This document shows positions 29,154 to 39,077 of a stretch of 64,000 bases of DNA, piece after piece. The notes below the pieces were generated by a model that was given only the letters and a program-made list of their open reading frames with translations, was not told the DNA's origin and did not search any database. Source of the stretch: Paramoeba atlantica (taxonomy: Eukaryota > Discosea); the NCBI GenBank assembly GCA_977017575.1, contig CDRNVI010000018.1:248001-312000 (forward strand). Direction: 5' to 3'. Numbering within the stretch: position 1 is the stretch's first letter; the number at the start of each line of letters is the position of its first letter. A program made the position numbers and the translations under genes.

Positions 29154-29486
29154 TTACGTGTCTGGAGGCAAGGCCCAACTTTGAGAGAAGCCCACTTCTG
29201 GAGGCAAAAGCCCCCGTTTGCGAGCAAGGCCCAACTGTGAGCGTAGCCCTGGGACAGAATTATATTTTTTGGCGACCCGCGCGCTCCATGCGGAGGTGGT
29301 GGATATTAGCACGGCGGGCGGATGAGTTGGCATCACGGCCTTCTTTTTCCATCGGGCACGAGGGAGCGGCAAAATCTCAGGAGCTACTCCTGATTCTTTT
29401 GCTTTGGAGCGTGTGAACACTCCCATGAAAGGTAAAAAAAGTAAATAATCAACAAGGTACAGAAACTGTATCTTTATCGTTAAAGA
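29154..29486 (-). pseudogene. Antisense SL plus family C 5' scrap captured in the TIR element
   Basis: On the minus strand: full SL (29486-29450), a short leader, then MGVFTRSKAKESGVAPEILP (start 29426) and RWKKK. Homology ends after about 40 codons. It is the 5' end of a family C transcript copy without a 3' end. Confidence 0.78.
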
Positions 29487-29511
29487 TTATTGTACGTGTG
29501 CTTCTCTCTAG

Positions 29512-29624
29512 ATTCGTGGGAAGCAATTTGCGAAGCCCAACTACCTTGATAACAAATTTTAGTACCCATTCGTGGGAAGCAATTTGCGAAGCCCAACTAC
29601 CTTGATAACAAATTTTAGTACCCA
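29512..29624 (+). repeat. 56-bp tandem pair plus partial third near 29749
   Basis: CGTGGGAAGCAATTTGCGAA begins at 29515 and 29571, and GTGGGAAGCAATTTGCGAAG recurs at 29750. Between them (29625-29720) are GC-rich hairpins such as CCCCCGCGTGAGCGGGGG. Unknown origin, inside the TIR element. Confidence 0.75.
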
Positions 29625-30055
29625 TTTTGGCCGCGCGGGGGCCCCCGCGTGAGCGGGGGTGCGCGCGGCCGCGAAACGGCGAGGGCCCGCGTGAGCGGGC
29701 CTGAGCCGTACCCCGCGTAGGATTCCCCTGTGCGTCGTTAGTGGGAAGCAATTTGCGAAGCTCACTGAATTTCGTAGTTTTCGCTACGCAGGCGTTGTCA
29801 ACGTATATAGTGAAGTGTAGGATACTGAACGCACGGAAAATGAAAATCGCGCTGGCGCGCGGGTCGCGCACTGAGAACCATATGTCTGCCACTTCCGCAG
29901 GATTGTGTATTTGTTTTTTAGTCGAAAATGCAGCTACCACCTCAAAAGTAATTAAAATCACCTTCGATGAGTTTCTTTCGTTTCGATGATTTTCGTTTTG
30001 ACACGTGGGCGTTTCGATGAGTACTCACGGAAGTGTCCTCGTACCCGAAAGGATG

Positions 30056-33000
30056 ATAGCAATGATACGGGGCAGACGGAAAGCCCAGGGCGTGAAAGAG
30101 GGGAGGTGTCTTTCTTTGAGTGCGAGGATACGGCCGGGAACATGAGCGAGGATATGACAGAGAACATGGGCGGAGACGCACAAAACGCTCATCGTATTGC
30201 GGAACGCAGCGCCGTTCTGTTCGTAGGCAGCGGCGTCGAACAAGCACGGGACAGAGCTCTAAATCTCATGCAAAACACGAAGCTCATATCCCAGTTCCCT
30301 TTGCCCCCTGAAGAGATATGGCTAAAGTCGAACATGGTGAAAAAGGGAACTGCATGTACGGTAGCGTGGACTTGGGACCGACAAGTAACGCTCAACGTGT
30401 CTCTTGGGAAGGTAACTAAAACTTATAAGCGCGGAGGGAAAGGGAAGCTGAACATAACCTACAATGGCTTACACGGACACAAAACAGGAGAGGAGTTCAG
30501 CGGATCCCTGCCACCGCAAGAAAACGTTCGCGTGTACCAAGTTTTGTGGCATTGCGCACCACCTCCTATCGACTATGCTTCACCAGAAAATGCAACTCAA
30601 GAGTGTATTTCAATGGGAGAAGCCACACGTGCACCGGAAGAGGACGTCGATCACCTACCGATACCAACCGCCCGAAACTTCTCACCAGACTTCATTCCAT
30701 GCGTGCTCGCCACCTATCGTGACATAATTAGTACATATGGGAAAAGCGATTATCCTGTGAGGAACAAGATTTGGAATCAAATGATGTCTGCGATGAAATT
30801 GTCCTTTGCAACTGTAAGACTTGCGAATGGGAGACGACGAAGGAGAACGCCCATAAATTCACAAAAAGCCGAAGGAGAGGACAGAACGGATGCAGACCTT
30901 GATAGCTCGACGGGCGACAGACGAGCGATCAAAAAGGCGATACGGCTAGTCCTGGAAGGGTGTACTTCCAAAGCGACTAAGGTGCTTGATCAACCCTTTC
31001 GACGACTAGAGCTTTCTGACGAACAAGTGTTGGAAAAGTTGCAGGCACTGCACCCGAAAAACGAATATAAAATTCATCTTCCGGAAGCAGCCCCAATAAT
31101 CGCTGGTATCTCGGTGGAGGAGCTGAGGGCAGCTGGGCGACGGCTCAGCAAAGGCGTGAGCCCAGGTCCCACGGGAACGACGGATAGCGTTCTTCGACTT
31201 CTTCTCGACGATGAAGTGTGTTGCTTGAACCTTTTCCACATGATCGCCGACTTAATAAACGGTTTTGTATCTCGTGAAGTACTACAACGCCTAAACAGGG
31301 CCCGGCTAATTGCCATACCAAAAGCGGACGGGGGAGTTCGTCCAGTTGCGATGGGCGAAGTGTTTGGAAAGCTAGCCGGCATAGTCTTGTTCCAAAGGTA
31401 CGAAAACGCGCTTGAGCCGCTATTCGCCCCTATGCAACAAGGTATTATGGCAAAGGCAGGTTGCGAAAAAATTGTCCACACGCTGCATGAACGATACTGC
31501 GAAGGTCAGTCGATCCTCTCGGTTGATCTAAAAAATGCTTTCAACTCACCGTCACGGGCCGACATCGCGAAACATGTATTTGGACTCTCAACTCTTCAGC
31601 CCTTTCAACGTTTCTTCCTAGCCGAGTATGCTGAAGCCTCTGAATTGCTGTTTTATGGAAGTGAGGGCACGCTCGCAGGAAAAGTTCTTAGCGAAGCCGG
31701 AGTACGACAAGGTTCGCCACTTTCGACGCTGTATTTTTGTGCATATCTCCAACCGATCCTCGAAACCCTGGCAGCTGAACATCCAGAGATCGAAATCCAT
31801 GCATACATAGACGACATCAATCTCACGTCACATACGCCTTCCGAGATAGCAAAAGCGTTTGAACGCCTGAAAGCATTACTGGCAGAGAGCAGCATTGAGC
31901 TCTCCGCTCAGAAATGTGTATGGTTCGGCGGACTGCAAGGTACAGAGATGCCAACGAGCTTGAAGGAAGTGGGGGTCCGGAATGAAGAAGATGCGACCAA
32001 AATTCTTGGAGCGTTTATAGGGAAGGAGGAAACGATAAGTGAGAAGTTACTACAGCGAGTCGACAAACACAAGGACATATTCAGACGACTGAAATCGATG
32101 GGCATGAGCAACGCATCGCTTATAATCCTGTCGAAGTGTGTCAATGTACGACAGCAATTTCACATGAGAGTGCACAGCCCAGCGGCCACCGAAAAATGCG
32201 CACAGCTCTTCGACAATCAAGTGGAAGAAGTCCTAGAAACCTGGTTGGGTAAATTGCAAAAACAACAGATGGACATCGCACGTCTACCAATTAAGAAGGG
32301 AGGGTTGGGTCTCACGTCATGCTACCACACGCGAGAAGCAGCATACAATGCGTCCAGACACGCGGCTCTGAAGCAAAGAAAATCCTTTTCAGCTCGAGCC
32401 ACGTCAACGGAAGCCAGGTGCACCGACAGCGTAAATTCAGTTCAGAAAAATACGTCACCCCCCCCTACAGACGAACTCGCCACAGCTGCGAAACTCCACG
32501 AACATGCCTGGAACAAACTCTTTAACGATCCAGAAATAGCACCAATCCTGAGGGCCACTACCACCAAAGGGAGTTACGACTGGCTTATGTCACATACGAG
32601 ATATATTCCACCCCACGTTTTTGAATTAGCCATAATGCCGAGATTGGGGATAGAACATCCGCGCCTGCCGAAAAGCTTGCTATGCCCAGGATGCCGTTCC
32701 ATACTCGACAACAGATCAGCTCTCACTCACATCAGTGGATGTGCGCAATGCTCTGGTATCAATGCCTCCGTGAAGCACAACATGCTGGTGAAATTCTTGC
32801 ACGACCTTTGCATGCGCGCAGGGATACCATGTGAGAGTGAACCTCGAGCATTCAGTAACTGGACGTGCACTACGTGTAGAAATGTGGTAAGCCGAGAAAG
32901 CCAACCTACGCACAGCAAAATATGTACAGGACGGCACCTTCATCGATCTGGGCCAGACCTTGTGATATACTGGGACACAGGAGCTATATTTTATGATCTT

Positions 33001-33306
33001 ACCGTCGTGCACGAGATGACACCTTCCCACATAAATAAGAAAAGCTCTCAATTGATCCGTGACGTCATTCATCGCAAAATGGAAACTTACGTCGCAACGG
33101 GAATGATCGCCCAAGAATCGTTCCAATGCATTCCGATTCTGTCCTCCGGATCACTACACGCGAACACACGCAATCTGATCAGAGCCTTGGCAGACGCTTG
33201 TCTTCTGAACGCCCGCGAGACGGAACTCTCGTTCAAGCTACTGTTGCAAAACTTCAACGGCCTCGTGGTATACTCCCAACTTCGGGAGCACCTCGAAGAC
33301 AAGTAA
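30056..33306 (+). CDS. Family C polyprotein, copy 2, main part: barrel / RT / finger / REL
   Basis: Continues the frame of 28503-28920 after the TIR element. Same domains as 19976-23371: AWTWD...LPPQENVRVYQ, SVDLKNAFNSP, GVRQGSPLST, AYIDDINL, CPGC, RSGPDLVIYW...YDLTVVH. Only a handful of substitutions separate it from copy 1 (for example LFHMI for LCHMI). No stop in this part, but the whole gene is broken by the TAA at 28458 and by the insertion. Confidence 0.86.
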
Positions 33307-33502
33307 TAGATTTTAGAAATATTCTATAATGGTGAAATAGCTGAGAGATAATATCCGTTGACATCTAAATATTATACATTTTCTATTTTATACGGAGATA
33401 GTTTCTCTTCGAAAATTGAGAGAAGGGGGGAAGGAGCACATTTCTCATTTTCCTACGTGGCTTCCTGCTGTAGGGAGCTTATAGGATTTCAAAAAAAAAA
33501 AA

Positions 33503-33640
33503 GGTTATCAGTCAAAGCACAGGAAAAGACTATTGATAATGACTATTGATATAAGAGTTGAAGTTTAGACGACTGAAAGTCTATGAAAAGAAACTGAGAT
33601 GAATGTTCACAGACAGTGACACTAAACAAAATTTTATAAT
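33503..33640. other. Unassigned 138 bp between C copy 2 poly(A) and the 18-bp array
   Basis: AT-rich, no coding signal and no match to other parts of the window that I can see. Confidence 0.5.
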
Positions 33641-34521
33641 TTTTTTTTTTGTTAAGACCATCTTTTTGTTAAGACCATCTTCTTGTTAAGACCATCTTTT
33701 TGTTAAGACCATCTTTTTCTTAAGACCATCTTTTTGTTAAGACCATCTTTTTGTTAAGACCATCTTTTTGTTAAGACCATCTTTTTGTTAAGACCATCTT
33801 TTTGTTAAGACCATCTTTTTGTTAAGACCATCTTTTTGTTAAGACCATCTTTTTGTTAAGACCATCTTTTTGTTAAGACCATCTTTTTGTTAAGACCATC
33901 TTTTTGTTAAGACCATCTTTTTGTTAAGACCATCTTTTTGTTAAGACCATCTTTTTGTTAAGACCATCTTTTTGTTAAGACCATCTTTTTGTTAAGACCA
34001 TCTTTTTGTTAAGACCATCTTTTTGTTAAGACCATCTTTTTGTTAAGACCATCTTCTTGTTAAGACCATCTTTTTGTTAAGACCATCTTTTTGTTAAGAC
34101 CATCTTTTTGTTAAGACCATCTTTTTGTTAAGACCATCTTTTTGTTAAGACCATCTTTTTGTTAAGACCATCTTTTTGTTAAGACCATCTTTTTGTTAAG
34201 ACCATCTTTTTGTTAAGACCATCTTTTTGTTAAGACCATCTTTTTGTTAAGACCATCTTTTTGTTAAGACCATCTTTTTGTTAAGACTATCTTTTTGTTA
34301 AGACCATCTTTTTGTTAAGACCATCTTTTTGTTAAGACCATCTTTTTGTTAAGACCATCTTTTTGTTAAGACCATCTTTTTGTTAAGACCATCTTTTTGT
34401 TAAGACCATCTTTTTGTTAAGACCATCTTTTTGTTAAGACCATCTTTTTGTTTAAACCATCTTTTTGTTAAGACCATCTTTTTGTTAAGACCATCTTTTT
34501 GTTAAGACCACCTTTTTGTTA
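33641..34521 (+). repeat. 18-bp tandem array, unit TTTTTGTTAAGACCATCT (~48 copies)
   Basis: Highly homogeneous with rare variants (TTCTTG, TTTCTTAAG, GACTATC, TTTAAACC). It ends 64 bp before the C' start codon. The unit shares TTTTTGT(T)AAGACCATC with the arrays at 14399 and 42022. Confidence 0.95.
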
Positions 34522-34584
34522 ATAAAATACATCTGTTAATATTAATACATCTTGTTGATTTTTAACTCTAAATCCTACTTTCCC

Positions 34585-37377
34585 ATGGGAGTGGTGACCC
34601 GCTCTAAGGCGAAGGAATCGGGAGTAGCTCCCGAAATATTGCCTCTCCCCTCCACCCGGCGAAAGAAGAAAGCAACCGAGGTGCGACCTCCGCCGCCTCC
34701 GCCGCCAACATCAGACAAATCACCGCAACCTGAACCATCCTCCTCTGCACTACGCTCGCAACCATCGTCCTGCCTGCGGCCTTCATCGCCTACACTGCAT
34801 TGCGCATCCACACCTTATCGGTCGCACGCGCAATCAGCAGTACCGCCATCGCTATCGTCCCCTCCGGCGACGAAGTCCCCTCCAGCAGATTCCTCGTTGG
34901 CCGAAAACCCAATAGAGCTTAGGCTCCCCAGTCTACTCCCGCCGCCGACCGGAAATGATGATACAGAAAGAAATTTTCGCATGTCATTCAGTGAGTTGAA
35001 AAAGCAATTGGACGCACGCGCAGAGGAAGAAAAGAAAACAAAAGAGAAAGCAGCTGAAACGTCACGTAGGCAGTGCGAAGACTCAGTGACCACGGCAATC
35101 CCCTCACGCAAACCTCGCATAAAAGTGATCATTGGAAAACAGCAACAAGAAAATCACACAACGATAAGCTCAAGTAATGAAATTCCCCACTCTGAACCAT
35201 CTTCGCGTCTTCAAACACTCGGTAAGGTTGCTGGAGTGGTCGGAAAGACTGTGTGGAATGGGCTGCTGACACTGCACGGTGTTCCTACACCCGAGGAGCG
35301 TGAGACAAGGGAACGCCAAATTGCAGAAACCGCTCGAGGAAAAGAAAGAAGAACGATATCAAAGTTAGATTGCCTCGCCATCACTACGATAAATACAGAA
35401 TCTTCAGCAGAACAAACGTTAGGGATGCAGGACGTCAATACCGAGTCTCAGGCAAGCGTCGTTTGGCCAGTCACTACGACGACTAAGTCGATCACTGCGA
35501 CGAATGATGAAACTTCAGCCGAACAGCCGACGCAGGACGCAGATGTCGAATGTCAGACATACGCCGACTGTTTAACTCCTGAGGACACCCTATTGAGCAC
35601 GGGAAGGGTTGACGGGTCTACGACACTGCACGAGGTAGTTGACGAAAACAATATCACGATGCCGAACTTTGAACTTCCTGCTGAAACAGAGTCTGTCATA
35701 GAAGTTGCCAAGGAGGCCGAGATGATAGAGAAGTTGAATAAGTCGATAAACCCAACGGAGCAGTTTCCACTGGCACCGGATACCATCTGGGATTCATCAA
35801 AAACGGCGAAACAAGGGGACTCGTGCTTGATGGCATGGTGCTTCAGCGATTCCTCGCAGCTGAATATATCGAAAGGGGTGGTTAAGTCGGTTAAGAAGCG
35901 TGCCGGAATCGGACGGATGTCTCTCCAGTATGAAGGTATAGAAGGGTACAAATGCGGCGAGCAATTTCGTGGGTTCATTCCTCCCAATTCTAATGTGAGA
36001 GTTTATTCAATACAATGGCTACATCGAAAGGATTCAAAAAGCAGAATTGATGTGGACGCTAAAGGAATTCCCAGTAATCAAGGATTTTCTCATACGGAAG
36101 CAGACTTGGATTTCGATCCAATGCCAACCATGCGGACTGTCAGTGCAGAGTTTGTGCCCTGTGTTGTCTCTATCTATCGTGACATAATGCGGGATTACGC
36201 AGATTCTTCTTACGACCAACGAAATCAAATCTGGCACAGAACCATGTCGGCAATGAAACATTCGTTAGCTACAGTGCGCCATCTCATTGGAAAAAAGCGT
36301 CGTCGCCGCCCAATTCAAACTCAGGAGACGAACGCAGGAAACAGTGAAGTGGAGCAAAAGGCTAAAGATCTGAGAGCAGTCAAAAAAGCGACACGACTGG
36401 TTTTGGAAGGAACGATTAAGAAAGCGACGCGCGTGTTAGATCAAGACATCACCGAAACATCATTAGGGGACGAAGAAAAATTGTCTCAATTACAAAAACT
36501 ACACCCATCTTTACCGATTTCTTTTGAGCTTCCCACCGACGCCCCGAAGGTAGCATGTATCCCGCCCCATGAACTCCGAGAAGCAGGAAAGAGACTCGCA
36601 AAAGGCGCCGCCCCAGGTCCATCCGGTACCACAGAGGCCATCATTCGTCTGCGCTTGGACGATGAGATCTGTTGCACGAGTCTAAGCCACATGATGTGCG
36701 ATTTAATTAACGGAATGCTCTCCAAGGATGTAATGCGCAGACTGCGGAGAGCACGCTTAGTTGCACTCCCTAAAACAGCTCAAGCCGTTCGACCGGTGGC
36801 AATGGGAGAAATTTTTCTCAAGTTGGCTGGACTAATCCTTCTTCTGCGTAACGAACATAAATTTGAAAAGCTTTTCCTGCCGATGCAGCATGGGGTGATG
36901 AGTCGCGCTGGCTGCGAGACTGTTGTTCACGAACTCAATCGACGATATATGGAAGGGTGTGCTATCCTCTCGTTGGATATGAAGAACGCTTTTAATAGCC
37001 CTTCACGCGACGAGATTGCAAAAGCAATTTTTGCTTTTAGCGCCCTTCGGCCTTTTCAGCGACTATTTGTTGCCGAATATGGGGCAGCGTCTGAACTCCT
37101 CTTTTACGGAAAGAACGGGGAACTGTTTTCAACAGTTGAAAGTTCGGCTGGAGTTCGCCAAGGGTCGCCGTTGTCGACACTATACTTCTGCTCCTTTCTT
37201 CAGCCAATACTGGAGACAATTGCACAAGAATTTCCCATGCTACATATATACGCTTATGTTGATGATATCAATATTGCGTCAACTGAGGAAGATCTTGTTG
37301 CAGCTGCCTATGTTCGCCTCAAAGAACTTCTTCTAAGCAAAGAAATTGCCTTGCCCCTCAAAAGTGTGTATGGTTTA
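34585..37377 (+). pseudogene. C' polyprotein, 5' part: N-terminus, barrel, RT to motif C
   Basis: Starts MGVVTRSKAKESGVAP (an upstream in-frame ATG at 34552 is not conserved). Proline-rich, then RTVWNGLLTL-type linker, barrel domain (SCLMAWCFSD...GFIPPNSNVRVYSIQW), RT with AVRPVAMGE, SLDMKNAFNSP, GVRQGSPLST, IYAYVDDINI. A one-base frameshift lies just before the insertion (near 37355-37360): the frame of QKCVWF, seen in the other C copies, is off by one here. APE insertion follows within a 12-bp TSD. Confidence 0.84.
37366..37377. repeat. 12-bp target duplication flanking the APE element (other copy 42361-42372)
   Basis: GTGTATGGTTTA occurs at both sides. Joined without one copy, it lies in the conserved VWF segment of family C RT. 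Confidence 0.93.
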
Positions 37378-37411
37378 TCCTATCCTATCCTATAAGACCG
37401 ATTTGCATCGG
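37378..37411 (-). terminator. APE element 3' end: GNRA hairpin plus GGATA repeats
   Basis: The minus strand reads ACCGATGCAAATCGGT (6-bp stem, GCAA loop), then CTTA and TAGGATAGGATAGGATA up to the target duplication. A hairpin followed by short repeats resembles the 3' ends of L2/UnaL2-type LINEs, where RT slips on the repeats. Confidence 0.6.
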
Positions 37412-39067
37412 TTAAGAACACATCCGTTTTTGTCGTCGCTTCGACGTCTTTCTCTCAGGTGAATTCGCCCTTTCATGCTCCTTGTCCGCTGAACCGGGCG
37501 TGGTACGTCTTTCATGCAACTTTGTATTTTTGGCATCACATTCCTCAGGCAAACACTCTTTCTTTTCAGGAGAATCCACTCCAGTCTCTACAGGTGGCGA
37601 GGTACCCTTTTTGGATAGAGGATCACCTTCTGCAATCTTGAAGTAATCCCGTCTTTTCCCTAATGGCTTAGGTATTTGGCCACAGTGTTTCCGAGGACGA
37701 TTCATGGTTTGGACGGTTTCTGAGCTAACCCTTTGAGCTTCTAAGGCACTTGTCGCAGTCTTTCTCTTCTTTATTTCTGAGGCTGGGACTATTTTTCTCG
37801 ACCCTGCAAGCGCCAAGGTGTCTGCCTTCTCATTGTAAATGTTCCCGTTGTGGGATTTCACTTTGCACACGTAACACCTTTTATCCATCGATTGGAGCGT
37901 TCGAATTTCCCGATCCAATTTCTCAAGGATACCCCCATTCGGTAGATTGTTATACCCAATGATTCGCCGTCGTAGACGAGTATGATGGAAGAAATTCCAT
38001 ACATAGAACGAATCGGTGTGTATAACAACTGTTTGAGCCTCATTAGGTATCCTTTCCAGCGCTTCCCTCAGCGATTCAACCTCAGCTCTCTCAGCTGAGC
38101 CAGCATCCAATGCTATGGAATAGTATTTGTCTTCTGTTCCACTCATTCTCAGAACTATTCCCGCACCGGATCTTTGTTCCTTGGACCCCCTCAACTGCCG
38201 AACAGAGCCATCAATATACATATGAACCTCACCCTCACTCATGGGGAACGGATCCGAGCCTTCCTCCACAAATTGTAGCTCATAAGAGCTTTTGCTTTTG
38301 ACCGCTTGAGTGTGTTTAGTTTTCCACCTTGGAGACCTTAATACCTCATACATCGGAAGTGGTTCAAGTTTCTGCCTGAGCTCATCGCATAGCTTTTGCC
38401 AGTGTAGCCGATCCTGCGAGTAAACAAGCGCCTGCTCCAGAGTAATCCCTAGATCATTAAAACTTGCTTCGCTAGGAGAAATATTTCTTGTTTTTTCCGT
38501 GCTATTCCATTGAACGAGCTCGCGAAACGTAGAGGAGTGCCTGAGCATGTGGCCAACGATTTTCGCACGGGCAACACGATGCACGGTCGAAAATCGAGGC
38601 GTACCACAATACAAGGACTCTAATGGGTAGCAGTGTCCGAAATCGTCAAGCTTTGCTGAGTTACAAGCGAATCTCCTCATCATATTTACCTCAACCTCCG
38701 TTTTTCGAAGCATTTTGTTAGAAAGAGAAAGACAGGCTGCACCAAACGTTAAAATAGGGTAGACCAAGCAGTCAAACAGGCGTATTTTCGTGGCAGCACT
38801 CAGAAGAGAAGCCCAAATGCCACTGAGTTTACGAAATGCTGCCCATGTGAGCCTTAGCCTGTCCTTGATGGGGGATGATGCTGTAGCATCTTGAAGATGA
38901 CCAAGATGCCGGTAGGAATCCACAAGAGGAATCTTGCCAAGCGATCCTGCTCGAAGTTCTCGCGTCCCCCCCGGAACTTTCCCAAAGGCCATCCACGCAG
39001 TCTTGGTTTTCCCCACGGCAATCCTCAGATTAGCTGGTTTTGCCTCATTTGCCGTAGCTTCGATCAT
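37412..39067 (-). pseudogene. APE element: RT thumb and RNase H (frameshifted from 39078-42005)
   Basis: Starts in a different frame from the upstream ORF; YADD is upstream and the thumb (RIAVGKTKTAWMAF...) is here. RNase H signature: MYIDGSVRQL, ERAEVESLREALE, HTDSFYVWNFF, VKSHNGNIYNEKADTLA. The last ~110 residues are lysine/proline-rich with no clear domain. The two frames belong to one polyprotein split by a +1 shift near 39090. Confidence 0.82.
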
Positions 39068-39077
39068 TTGCGATATT

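Larger units (their letters stand above)
28921..30046. mobile_element. Mutator-like non-autonomous TIR element, 1126 bp, 9-bp TSD, carrying an SL scrap
   Basis: GAAAGGATG flanks it (28912-28920, 30047-30055), and the C ORF is continuous without it. Both ends share GGRCACTTCCGTGAGT as an inverted repeat, with subterminal CATCGAAACG and ACGTGTCA repeats. Inside are an antisense SL plus family C start, a 56-bp tandem pair and GC-rich hairpins. No transposase. A 9-bp TSD is typical of Mutator-like elements (family knowledge). Confidence 0.75.
27895..33502 (+). mobile_element. Family C element, copy 2, split by a Mutator-like element
   Basis: It starts with an 8-nt SL remnant (CCTTGTTG, 27895-27902), then ATG at 27948. 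It ends in poly(A) at 33490-33502, at an earlier polyadenylation site than copy 1. No convincing TSD (GGTCATGGG versus GGTTATCAG). Confidence 0.78.

Noticed and set aside
33641-34521. CRISPR array
   Set aside because: Units are contiguous 18-mers with no unique spacers, and the context is eukaryotic.
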